64,000 bases of DNA. Source: Megaustenia siamemsis. Its lineage: Eukaryota > Mollusca > Gastropoda > Stylommatophora > Ariophantidae. Numbering within the stretch: the first letter of the stretch is position 1; every line of letters begins with the position of its first letter. Below the pieces are notes generated by a model that was given only the letters and a program-made list of their open reading frames with translations, did no database searches and was not told where the DNA came from. Positions 49,908-63,082 of the stretch are shown here, piece after piece. The stretch covers positions 603,860 through 667,859 of the forward strand of contig JAVIAB010000160.1 in assembly GCA_032433765.1 (NCBI GenBank), written 5' to 3'. Position numbers and translations under genes: made by a program.

Positions 49908-51345
49908 CAGTTACAAGATTATGTTCAGCTTGTATTGGGAGTCAGTTACAAGATTATGTTCAGCTCGTATGGGGAGTCAGTTACAAGATTATATTCAGCT
50001 TGTATTGAGAGTCAGTTACAAGATTATGTTCAGCTTGTATTGGGAGTCAGTTACAAGATTATGTTCAGCTCGTATGGGGAGTCAGTTACAAGATTATATT
50101 CAGCTTGTATTGGGAGTCAGTTACAAGATTATGTTCAGCTTGTATTGGGAGTCAGTTACAAGATTATGTTCAGCTTGTATTGGGAGTCAGTTACAAGATT
50201 ATATTCAGCTTGTATTGGGAGTCAGTTACAAGATTATGTTCAGCTTGTATTGAGAGTCAGTTACAAGATTATGTTCAGCTTGTATTGGGAGTCAGTTACA
50301 AGATTATGTTCAGCTTGTATTGGGAGTCAGTTACAAGATTATGTTCAGCTTGTATTGAGAGTCAGTTACAAGATTATGTTCAGCTTGTATTGGGAGTCAG
50401 TTACAAGATTATGTTCAGCTTGTATGGGGAGTCAGTTACAAGATTATGTTCAGCTCGTATGGGGAGTCAGTTACAAGATTATGTTCAGCTTGTATTGAGA
50501 GTCAGTTACAAGATTATGTTCAGCTTGTATTGAGAGTCAGTTACAAGATTATGTTCAGCTTGTATTGGGAGTCAGTTACAAGATTATGTTCAGCTTGTAT
50601 TGGGAGTCAGTTACAAGATTATGTTCAGCTTGTATTGAGAGTCAGTTACAAGATTATGTTCAGCTTGTATGGGGTGACAGCTATAAGATTATTTTCAGCT
50701 TATATGGGGAGACAGGTATGAGATTATTTTCAGCTTATATGGGGAGACAGTTATAAGATTATTTTCAGCTTATATGGGGAGACAGCTATAAGATTATGTT
50801 GAGCTTACAAAGGGACAACAGTTATAAGATTATATTGAGCTTATATGGGGAGACAGTTATAAGATTATGTAGACCTTATATGGGGAGAAAGTTATATGAT
50901 TATGTTGAGCTTATGTGGGGACAACAGTTATAAGATTATGTTGAGCTTATATGGGGAGACAGACAGTTATAAGATTATTTTCAGCTTATATGGGGAGACA
51001 ATTATAATATTATTTTCAGCTTATATGGGGAGACAGTTATAATATTATTTTCAGCTTATATGGGGAGTCAGTTACAAGATTATTTTCAGCTTATATGGGG
51101 AGACAGCTATAAGATTATTTTCAGCTTATATGGGGAGAGAGTTATAAGATTCTTTTCAGCTTATATGGGGAGACAGTTATAAGATTCTTTTCAGCTTATA
51201 TGGGGAGACAGCTGTAAGATTATGTTGAGCTTATATAGGGAAACATTTATATGATTATGTTGAGTTTATATGGGGAGACAGTTATAAGATTATGTAGACC
51301 TTATATGAGGACAACAGTTATAAGATTATTTTCAGCTTATATGGA
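49908..51345. repeat. Minisatellite, 35-bp unit, about 40 copies in two diverged halves
   Basis: The left half (to about 50690) is homogeneous: gtcagttacaagattatg then ttcagcttgtattggga. The right half is a diverged version (gacagttataagattatttt, cagcttatatgggga) with insertions, deletions and ttgagc or tagacc variants. A 35-bp stop-free unit opens overlapping plus-strand frames (49921-50756), which are artefacts. Confidence 0.95.
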
Positions 51346-51414
51346 GAGTTGCATCCACCTACACCTCTCATCTCTACCCTAACTAAACTTTCAAACTTTC
51401 CTACTATTCAGACA

Positions 51415-54400
51415 CAAAACTTCACATTTTCATGTAACCAACTCTACCCTAACTTCACATTTGCCTGTAACCATCTCTACCCTAACTTCACATTTTCATG
51501 TAACCAACTCTACCCTAACTTCACATTTGCCTGTAACCATCTCTACCATAACTTCATATTTGCCTGTAACCATATCTACCCTAACCTCATATTTGCATGT
51601 AACCATCTCTACCTTAACTTCACATTTACCTGTAACCATCTCTACCTTAACTTCACATTTGCCTGTAACCATCTCTACCTTAACTTCACATTTGCCTGTA
51701 ACCATCTCTACCATAACTTCATATTTGCCTGTAACCATCTCTACCCTAACTTCACATTTGCCTGTAATATCTCTACCCTAACTTCATATTTACGTGTAAC
51801 CATCTCTACCCTAGCTTCACATTTGCATGTAACCAACTCTACCCTAACTTCACATTTGCATGTAACCATCTCTACCCTAACTTCACATTTGCCTGTAACC
51901 ATCTCTACCCTAACTTCACATTTGCCTCTAACCATCTCTACCTTAACTTCAGATTTGCCTGTAACCATCTCTACCATAACTTCACATTTACCTGTAACCA
52001 TCTCTACCATAACTTCATATTTGCCTGTAACCATCTCTACCATAACTTCATATTTGCCTGTAACCATCTCTACCCTAACTTCACATTTGCCTGTAATATC
52101 TCTACCCAAACTTCATATTTACGTGTAACCATCTCTATCCTAACTTCATATTTGCCTGTAACCATCTCTTCCATAAACTTCATATTTGCCTGTAACCATC
52201 TCTACCCTAACTTCATATTTCCCTTGACCAATCTCTACTCTAACTTCATATTTGCCTGTAACCATCTCTACCCTAACTTCATATTTCCCTTGACCAATCT
52301 CTACCCTAACTTCATATTTGCCTGTAACCATCTCTACCCTAACTTCACATTTGCATGTAACCAACTCTACCCTAACTTCACATTTGCATGTAACCATCTC
52401 TACCCTAACTTCACATTTGCATGTAACCATCTCTACCCTAACTTCACATTTGCATGTAACCAACTGTAAAAACTTCACATTTGCCTGTAACCATCTCTAC
52501 CCTAACTTCACATTTGCCTGTAACCATCTCTACCCTAACTTCACATTTGCCTGTAACCATCTCTACCCTAACTTCACATTTGCCTGTAACCATCTCTACC
52601 TTAACTTCACATTTGCCTGTAACCATCTCTACCTTAACTTCACATTTGCCTGTAACCATCTCTACCTTAACTTCACATTTGCCTATAACCATTTCTACCA
52701 TAACTTCACATTTGCCTGTAACTATCTCTACCATAACTTCATATTTGCCTGTAACCATCTCTACCATAACTTCATATTTGCATGTAACCATCTCTTCCAT
52801 AAACTTCATATTTGCCTGTAACCATCTCTACCCTAACTTCATATTTGCCTGTAACCATCTCTTCCATAAACTTCATATTTGCCTGTAACCATCTTTTCGA
52901 TAAACTTCATATTTGCCTGTAACCATCTCTACCCTAACTTCATATTTGCCTGTAACCATCTCTACCCTAACTTCATATTTCCCTTGACCAATCTCTACTC
53001 TAACTTCATATTTGCCTGTAACCATCTCTACCCTAACTTCACATTTGCCTGCAACCATCTTTACCCTAACTTCACATTTGCCTGCAATCATCTCTACCAT
53101 AACTTCATATTTGCCTGTAACCATATCTACCATAACTTCATATTTGCCTGTAACCATCTCTACCATAACTTCATATTTGCCTGTAACCATCTCTACCCTA
53201 ACTTCATATTTGCCTGTAACCATCTCTACCATAACTTCATATTTGCCTGTAACCATCTCTTCCATAAACTTCATATTTGCCTGTAACCATCTCTACTCTA
53301 GCTTCATATTTGCCTGTAACCATCTCTTCCATAAACTTCATATTTGCCTGTAACCATCTCTACCCTAACTTCATATTTGCTTGTAACCATCTCTTCCATA
53401 AACTTCATATTTGCCTGTAACCATCTCTACCCTAACTTCATATTTGCCTGTAACCATCTCTTCCATAAACTTCATATTTGCCTGTAACCATCTCTACCAT
53501 AACTTCATATTTGCCTGTAACCATCTCTACCATAACTTCATATTTGCCTGTAACCATCTCTACCATAACTTCATATTTGCCTGTAACCATGTCTTCCATA
53601 AACTTCATATTTGCCTGTAACCATCTCTACCCTAACTTCATATTTGCCTGTAACCATCTCTTCCATAAACTTCATATTTGCCTGTAACCATCTCTACCCT
53701 AACTTCATATTTGCCTGTAACCATCTCTTCCATAAACTTCATATTTGCCTGTAACCATCTCTACCCTAGCTTCATATTTGCCTGTAACCATCTCTACCCT
53801 AACTTCATATTTGCCTGTAACCATCTCTTCCATAAACTTCATATTTGCCTGTAACCATCTCTACCCTAACTTCATATTTGCCTGTAACCATCTCTACCCT
53901 AACTTCATATTTGCCTGTAACCATCTCTAACCTAACTTCATATTTGCCTGTAACCATCTCTTCCATAAACTTCATATTTGCCTGTAACCATCTCTACCCT
54001 AACTTCATATTTGCCTGTAACCATCTCTACCCTAACTTCATATTTGCCTGTAACCATCTCTACCCTAACTTCATATTTCCCTTGACCAATCTCTACTCTA
54101 ACTTCATATTTGCCTGTAACCATCTCTACCCTAACTTCATATTTCCCTTGACCAATCTCTACTCTAACTTCATATTTGCCTGTAACCATCTCTACCCTAA
54201 CTTCACATTTGCCTGCAACCATCTCTACCCTAACTTCACATTTGCCTGCAACCATCTATACCATAACTTCATATTTGCCTGTAACCATCTCTACCATAAC
54301 TTCATATTTGCCTGTAACCATCTCTACCATAACTTCATATTTGCCTGTAACCATCTCTACCATAACTTCATATTTGCCTGTAACCATCTCTTCCATAAAC

Positions 54401-55800
54401 TTCATATTTGCCTGTAACCATCTCTACCCTAGCTTCATATTTGCCTGTAACCATCTCTTCCATAAACTTCATATTTGCCTGTAACCATCTCTACCCTAAC
54501 TTCATATTTGTTTGTAACCATCTCTTCCATAAACTTCATATTTGCCTGTAACCATCTCTACCATAACTTCATATTTGCCTGTAACCATCTCTACCATAAC
54601 TTCATATTTGCCTGTAACCATCTCTACCATAACTTTATATTTGCCTGTAACCATCTCTTCCATAAACTTCATATTTGCCTGTAACCATCTCTACCCTAAC
54701 TTCATATTTGCCTGTAACCATCTCTTCCATAAACTTCATATTTGCCTGTAACCATCTCTACCCTAACTTCATATTTGCCTGTAACCATCTCTACCCTAAC
54801 ATCATATTTCCCTTGACCAATCTCTACTCTAACTTCATATTTGCCTGTAACCATCTCTACCCTAACTTCACATTTGCCTGCAACCATCTCTACCATAACT
54901 TCATATTTGCCTGCAACCATCTCTACCATAACTTCATATTTGCATGTAACCATCTCTTCCATAAACTTCATATTTGCCTGTAACCATCTCTACCCTAGCT
55001 TCATATTTGCCTGTAACCATCTCTTCCATAAACTTCATATTTGCCTGTAACCATCTCTACCCTAGCTTCATATTTGCCTGTAACCATCTCTTCCATAAAC
55101 TTCATATTTGCCTGTAACCATCTCTACCCTAACTTCATATTTGTTTGTAACCATCTCTTCCATAAACTTCATATTTGCCTGTAACCATCTCTACCCTAAC
55201 TTCATATTTGCCTGTAACCATCTCTTCCATAAACTTCATATTTGCCTGTAACCATCTCTACCATAACTTCATATTTGCCTGTAACCATCTCTACCATAAC
55301 TTCATATTTGCCTGTAACCATCTCTACCATAACTTCATATTTGCCTGTAACCATCTCTTCCATAAACTTCATATTTGCCTGTAACCATCTCTACCCTAAC
55401 TTCATATTTGCCTGTAACCATCTCTACCCTAACATCATATTTCCCTTGACCAATCTCTACTCTAACTTCATATTTGCCTGTAACCATCTCTACCCTAACT
55501 TCACATTTGCCTGCAACCATCTCTACCATAACTTCATATTTGCCTGCAACCATCTCTACCATAACTTCACATTTGCCTGCAACCATCTCTACTCTAACTT
55601 CATATTTGCCTGTAACCATCTCTACCCTAACTTCACATTTGCCTGCAACCATCTCTACCATAACTTCATATTTGCCTGCAACCATCTCTACCATAACTTC
55701 ATATTTGCATGTAACCATCTCTACCCTAACTTCAGATTTGCCTGTAACCATCTCTACCATAACTTCACATTTTCCTGTAACTATTTCTATCATAACTTCA
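51415..55800. repeat. 33/34-bp satellite, about 130 copies, first copy of a composite macro-repeat
   Basis: The unit contains aaccatctctaccctaac, then ttcatatttgcctgt (33 bp). Common variants are a 34-bp form (cttccataaac), a ttgaccaat form with tttccc, and a subset with atttgcatgtaacc. The array ends in the microsatellite tail of the LINE at 55801. Matching blocks recur in the next satellite (for example 52481 with 60327, and 52879 with 60725, both 7846 bp apart). Open frames on both strands are repeat artefacts. Confidence 0.97.
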
Positions 55801-58580
55801 TCATCATCTTCATGAAGTACCGGGCCTAGTGGCGTAGGTGATCATGTCTCTCCACAACTTTTTATCTCAGCAGCTATCTATCATTTCTGTTGTTGACCTT
55901 CAGCCAAGATACTCTCTTAATCTGTCTGTTATTTTTTCTCTTTGCTTCCCTCTATCTCTTCGTCCCTCAATTTTTCCAGTTGTTACAATATATTCAAGTT
56001 GTTCTCTTCTCATTACATGGCCAAAAAATGATGATTGTCTCTTCCTAATATTGGAAATTAGCTCTCTTTTTGCTTTGACCTCTCTCAGAACCTCTTCATT
56101 ACTCTTCTTAGCTGTCCATGGTATTCTCAATATTCTTCTGTAAAACCACATTTCTACAGACTCCAGTGATTTTCTTGTCTGTTGTCCTATTGTCCATGAC
56201 TCGCATCCGTATGTTAAGACTGGCTCTAAGTAATATTTAAGAACTCTTTTTCTTGTTTCTATTGTCAAAAATGGATTGCATAGTATTTTCCTCATTTTTT
56301 GGAAAGCTGCTTTTGCCTGAGCCATTCTACGTCTCACCTCTTTTGTACATCTTCCATCTGAGGTTAACAAAGTTCCCAAATATTTAAATTCATTTACCTG
56401 TTTTAATATTGTTCCACTTGTCTTTATTTTGCACTGAGTTGATGTCTTTTTCTTTGTTGTTACCATTATCTCTGTCTTTTTGCTATTAAGGCTGATTCCT
56501 TTATTTTTGCTTTCTTTCACTATAATGTCCAACATTTCTTGTAACTCATTTTCACTCTTAGCGATTAAGACTGTATCATCAGCATACTTTAGATTATTTA
56601 TATTATGACCTCCAATTGTTATTCCAGGCATGCCCCTTATGGATCTTAAAATAATCTCACTATAAATATTAAACAAATCTGGTGACAGCACACAACCTTG
56701 TCTAACACCCTGTTTTATTTGTTGAAACATTCCCAATTGGTTTCCAGTTCTTATGGTCGCTGTTTGTTGCCAGTACATGTTCTTTATTATTCTTTGATCT
56801 TTGCTGTCTACTTTTATGCTTTCTAAAATGTTGATTATTTCTTGGTGCTTTACTTTATCAAATGCCTTGGTGTCATCTATGAAACATAGGTATAGATCTG
56901 TTTTCACCTCTATGGCTCTTTCTACTGAAGATCTTATGATATAAATGGCATTGCTTGTTCCTTTATCTCTAACAAAACCACACTGTTCATCGCTAATTTC
57001 TGGACTGATTTTGTTTCGCACTCTTCGCATGATGATTCTTATTAATATCTTAGTCATGTGACTCATAAGGCTTATTGTGCGATGATCATCGCATTCAATC
57101 GCACCTGATTTCTTTGGTAGGGATATGAATATTGATTTGAGCATGTCGTCTGGTATATATCCGCTGTTGTAGATATCATTCAATATTTTTGTTATTATTT
57201 CTATTCCAAAATCACCCATGGCTTCAATCTCTTCTTTAGTTATATTATCTGGTCCAGGAGCTTTGCATGCTTTCATATTGCACAAGGCATCTTCCACTTC
57301 TTCTCTCAGTATTTCTGGTCCTTCTCCATTATCCTTAATATTTACTTCCGTTCGTTCATCATTATAAAGATCTTTAATGTATTCTGTCCATCGTTCCCTT
57401 ATGTTTTCTTGATCAATCAACAGTTCTCCTTCCTTTGATCTTAAACATCCAGTTTTTGATTGCGTTTTTATTCCTGTTAATTCCTCAATTTGTTTGTATA
57501 TAGCTTTAGCGTCTCCTTTTTGTTGCAATTCAATCTCTTTGCATCTCTCTTTTAGCCTTGCTTCTTTTGTTTCATTGCATTTTACTACAATTTCTTTATT
57601 TAATCTCTTATACTCATCTTTATTTTCTTTATTTCTTCTTGTATCCATTAGCTGCAAAATGTCATCTGTCATCCATTTTTTCCTTGAATTTGTCCTCACT
57701 GGTCGTATGAACTCTGATGTTTGTTGCATTGTCTCTTTTTGCATTTCCCACTGTTCATCAATGCTTTGTATCTTCTCTATTGCATTGTACCAGTTCTGAA
57801 TTGTGATTTTATACTTGTCTTGCAGCTTAATTTCTGATTTTAGTAAATCTAGATTTAACTTGGTGTTAACTGAGGCTCGTTTTGTTCTTTTTAATTTTAC
57901 TCTAAGCTTTCCCACAACTGGTACATGATCACTATTGCAATCTGCCCCAGGTCTAGTTTTCACACACACCAGACTGTTTCTAAATCTATAGCTAATCATT
58001 ATATAATCAATTTGATTATGTGTGTTGTCCCCTGGGCTTTTCCATGTCCACAGATGTCTTGGATGTTGCTTAAACCAGGTGTTTCCTATCATCATGTTGT
58101 GTGTTCTTGCCCAGTCAATAAGTTTCTCACTTCTTTCATTCCTCTCACCTAAGCCATAATGACCAACTACTTCCTCAACTCTTTCCTTTCCTACTTTTGC
58201 GTTAAAATCCCCTATAACTATGGTGTTTTCGTGTGGTTTGCATTCATGAAGTGCCTCATTTAACTCGTCGTAAAATTTATCAATAGTTTCCTCTAGACTG
58301 TCTGCTATTGGTGCATAAACTTGTATAAGATTTATGTCTATTGGCTTTCCATTCAATTTCACTAAAAGGACTCTGTCAGATATTAGGTAAAAGCCTTTCA
58401 CTGTTTTTGCTCTTTCTGCATCCAAGATGATACCTACTCCTCTTTGGTGTTCAGTACCTCCAGAATACATTATTCTATGTTTATCAGAATATATCTCCCC
58501 TGATCCGGTGTATCTCATTTCGCAAAGTCCCAGTAATTGTAAACCCATTCTTTTTATTTCTTGTATGACATTCATATTTC
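55801..58580 (-). mobile_element. Nearly complete non-LTR retrotransposon (LINE), copy 1
   Basis: One minus-strand frame of 891 codons (58575 to 55900) encodes an apurinic-type endonuclease followed by a reverse transcriptase. Endonuclease motifs are LCEM (residues 17-20), VYAP (86-89), GDFNA (122-126), QIDYIM (188-193) and SDH (215-217). RT motifs are FIDDTKAFD (565-573), GVRQGCVLSP (623-632) and YADD (664-667). A thumb region with YLGTLLTSDGRC and CESWTIG follows, then GHVMRRE. The first roughly 30-40 endonuclease residues are missing, so the copy is 5'-truncated. After the TGA at 55900-55902 the frame stays coding-like for about 30 more codons, with a second TGA at 55867-55869. It ends at a TGA (55810-55812) inside a GATGATGATGA tail, so two nonsense changes precede the natural end. 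Both flanks are the same satellite, and the junction words taacttcat and ttacttcat may be the remains of a short target duplication. The element is of APE type; the clade is not assigned. Confidence 0.92.
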
Positions 58581-58584
58581 ATAT

Positions 58585-61500
58585 ATTTCATATTACTTCA
58601 TATTTGCCTGTAACTATTTCTACCCTAACTTCACATTTGCCTGTAACCATCTCTACCCTAACTTCATATTTGCCTGTAACCATCTCTACCATAACTTCAC
58701 ATATGCCTGTAACCATCTCTACCCTAACTTCACATTTGCCTGTAACCATCTCTACCCTAACTTCACATTTGCCTGTAACCATCTCTACCCTAACTTCACA
58801 TTTGCCTGTAACCATCTCTACCCTAACTTCACATTTGCCTGTAACCATCTCTACCCCAACTTCACATTTGCCTGTAACCATCTCTACCCTAACTTCACAT
58901 TTGCCTGTAACCATCTCTACCCTAACTTCACATTTGCCTGTAACCATCTCTACCCTAACTTCACATTTGCCTGTAACCATCTCTACCATAACTTCACATT
59001 TGCCTGTAACCATCTCTACCCTAACTTCACATTTACCTGTAACCATCTCTACCCTAACTTTATATTTGCCAGTAACCATCTCTACCATAACTTCACATTT
59101 GCCTGTAACCATCTCTACCCTAACTTCACATTTGCCTGTAACCATCTCTTCCATAAACTTCATATTTGCCTGTAACCATCTCTACCATAACTTCATATTT
59201 GCCTGTAACCATCTCTACCATAAACTTCATATTTGCCTGTAACCATCTCTACCCTAACTTCATATTTGCCTGTAACCATCTCTTCCATAAACTTCATATT
59301 TGCCTGTAACCATCTCTACCCTAACTTCATATTTGCCTGTAACCATCTCTTCCATAAACTTCATATTTGCCTGTAACCATCTCTACCCTAGCTTCATATT
59401 TGCCTGTAACCATCTCTACCCTAACTTCATATTTGCCTGTAACCATCTCTTCCATAAACTTCATATTTGCCTGTAACCATCTCTTCCATAAACTTCATAT
59501 TTGTCTGTAACCATCTCTACCCTAACTTCATATTTGCCTGTAACCATCTCTACCCTAACATCATATTTCCCTTGACCAATCTCTACTCTAACTTCATAAT
59601 TGCCTGTAACCATCTCTACCCTAACTTCACATTTGCCTGCAACCATCTCTACCATAACTTCATATTTGCATGTAACCATCTCTACCCTAACTTCAGATTT
59701 GCCTGTAACCATCTCTACCATAACTTCATATTTGCCTGTAACCATCTCTACCATAACTTCATATTTGCCTGTAACCATCTCTACCATAACTTCATATTTG
59801 CCTGTAACCATCTCTACCATAACTTCATATTTGCCTGTTACCATCTCTACCATAACTTCATATTTGCCTGTAACCATCTCTTCCATAAACTTCATATTTG
59901 CCTGTAACCATCTCTATCCTAACTTCATATTTGCCTGTAACCATCTCTAACCTAACTTCATATTTGCCTGTAACCATCTCTTCCATAAACTTCATATTTG
60001 CCTGTAACTATCTCTACCCTAACTTCATATTTCCCTTGACCAATCTCTACTCTAACTTCATATTTGCCTGTAACCATCTCTACCCTAACTTCATATTTCC
60101 CTTGACCAATCTTTACCCTAACTTCATATTTGCCTGTAACCATCTCTACCCTAACTTCACATTTGCATGTAACCAACTCTACCCTAACTTCACATTTGCA
60201 TGTAACCATCTATACCCTAACTTCAAATTTGCATGTAACCAACTCTACCCTAACTTCACATTTGCATGTAACCATCTCTACCCTAACTTCACATTTGCAT
60301 GTAACCAACTGTAAAAAACTTCACATTTGCCTGTAACCATCTCTACCCTAACTTCACATTTGCCTGTAACCATCTCTACCCTAACTTCACATTTGCCTGT
60401 AACCATCTCTACCCTAACTTCACATTTGCCTGTAACCATCTCTACCTTAACTTCACATTTGCCTGTAACCATCTCTACCTTAACTTCACATTTGCCTGTA
60501 ACCATCTCTACCTTAACTTCACATTTGCCTATAACCATTTCTACCATAACTTCACATTTGCCTGTAACTATCTCTACCATAACTTCATATTTGCCTGTAA
60601 CCATCTCTACCATAACTTCATATTTGCATGTAACCATCTCTTCCATAAACTTCATATTTTCCTGTAACCATCTCTACCCTAACTTCATATTTTCCTGTAA
60701 CCATCTCTTCCATAAACTTCATATTTGCCTGTAACCATCTTTTCGATAAACTTCATATTTGCCTGTAACCATCTCTACCCTAACTTCATATTTGCCTGTA
60801 ACCATCTCTACCCTAACTTCATATTTCCCTTGACCAATCTCTACTCTAACTTCATATTTGCCTGTAACCATCTCTACCCTAACTTCACATTTTCCTGCAA
60901 CCATCTTTACCCTAACTTCACATTTGCCTGTAACCATCTCTACCATAACTTCATATTTGCCTGTAACCATATCTACCATAACTTCATATTTGCCTGTAAC
61001 CATCTCTACCATAACTTCATATTTGCCTGTAACCATCTCTACCCTAACTTCATATTTGCCTGTAACCATCTCTACCATAACTTCATATTTGCCTGTAACC
61101 ATCTCTTCCATAAACTTCATATTTGCCTGTAACCATCTCTACTCTAGCTTCATATTTGCCTGTAACCATCTCTTCCATAAACTTCATATTTGCCTGTAAC
61201 CATCTCTACCCTAACTTCATATTTGCTTGTAACCATCTCTTCCATAAACTTCATATTTGCCTGTAACCATCTCTACCCTAACTTCATATTTGCCTGTAAC
61301 CATCTCTTCCATAAACTTCATATTTGCCTGTAACCATCTCTACCATAACTTCATATTTGCCTGTAACCATCTCTTCCATAAACTTCATATTTGCCTGTAA
61401 CCATCTCTACCCTAACTTCATATTTGCCTGTAACCATCTCTTCCATAAACTTCATATTTGCCTGTAACCATCTCTACCCTAACTTCATATTTGCCTGTAA

Positions 61501-63082
61501 CCATCTCTTCCATAAACTTCATATTTGCCTGTAACCATCTCTACCCTAGATTCATATTTGCCTGTAACCATCTCTACCCTAACTTCATATTTGCCTGTAA
61601 CCATCTCTTCCATAAACTTCATATTTGCCTGTAACCATCTCTACCATAACTTCATATTTGCCTGTAACCATCTCTACCCTAACTTCATATTTGCCTGTAA
61701 CCATCTCTACCCTAACTTCATATTTGCCTGTAACCATCTCTACCATAACTTCATATTTGCCTGTAACCATCTCTACCCTAACTTCATATTTCCCTTGACC
61801 AATCTCTACTCTAACTTCATATTTGCCTGTAACCATCTCTACCCTAACTTCACATTTGCCTGCAACCATCTCTACCCTAACTTCACATTTGCCTGCAACC
61901 ATCTATACCATAACTTCATATTTGCCTGTAACCATCTCTACCATAACTTCATATTTGCCTGTAACCATCTCTACCATAACTTCATATTTGCCTGTAACCA
62001 TCTCTACCATAACTTCATATTTGCCTGTAACCATCTCTTCCATAAACTTCATATTTGCCTGTAACCATCTCTACCCTAGCTTCATATTTGCCTGTAACCA
62101 TCTCTTCCATAAACTTCATATTTGCCTGTAACCATCTCTACCCTAACTTCATATTTGTTTGTAACCATCTCTTCCATAAACTTCATATTTGCCTGTAACC
62201 ATCTCTACCCTAACTTCATATTTGCCTGTAACCATCTCTTCCATAAACTTCATATTTGCCTGTAACCATCTCTACCATAACTTCATATTTGCCTGTAACC
62301 ATCTCTACCATAACTTCATATTTGCCTGTAACCATCTCTACCATAACTTCATATTTGCCTGTAACCATCTCTTCCATAAACTTCATATTTGCCTGTAAAC
62401 ATCTCTACCCTAACTTCATATTTGCCTGTAACCATCTCTTCCATAAACTTCATATTTGCCTGTAACCATCTCTACCCTAACTTCATATTTGCCTGTAACC
62501 ATCTCTTCCATAAACTTCATATTTGCCTGTAACCATCTCTACCCTAGCTTCATATTTGCCTGTAACCATCTCTACCCTAACTTCATATTTGCCTGTAACC
62601 ATCTCTTCCATAACTTCATATTTGCCTGTAACCATCTCTTCCATAAACTTCATATTTGCCTGTAACCATCTCTACCCTAACTTCATATTTGCCTGTAACC
62701 ATCTCTTCCATAAACTTCATATTTGCCTGTAACCATTTCTACCCTAACTTCATATTTGCCTGTAACCATCTCTACCCTAACATCATATTTCCCTTGACCA
62801 ATCTCTACTCTAACTTCATATTTGCCTGTAACCATCTCTACCCTAACTTCATATTTGCCTGTAACCATCTCTACCATAACTTCACATTTGCCTGTAACCA
62901 TCTCTACCCTAACTTCATATTTGCCTGTAACCATCTCTACCCTAACTTCACATTTGCCTGCAACCATCTCTACCATAACTTCATATTTGCATGTAACCAT
63001 CTCTACCCTAACTTCAGATTTGCCTGTAACCATCTCTACCATAACTTCACATTTTCCTGTAACTATTTCTATCATAACTTCA
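58585..63082. repeat. 33/34-bp satellite, about 135 copies, second copy of the composite macro-repeat
   Basis: Same unit family as 51415-55800. The left part (58610-59160) is a homogeneous run of the ttcacatttgcctgt form that has no clear counterpart in the first copy. Much of the rest matches the first copy block for block with unit-number differences. It ends in the same LINE junction (63083 onward). Open frames on both strands are artefacts. Confidence 0.97.

Noticed and set aside
51349..55829. Many 60-260-codon frames on both strands over the 33-bp satellite
   Set aside because: Unit length divisible by three and stop-free on both strands. Frames break exactly at the 34-bp variants.
57494..58152. 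Plus-strand frames opposite the LINE
   Set aside because: Antisense shadows of the 891-codon minus-strand LINE frame.
51415..63082. Interstitial telomeric repeat (CCCTAA occurs in most satellite units)
   Set aside because: Only one CCCTAA per 33-bp unit, never as consecutive hexamers. A chance component of the unit.
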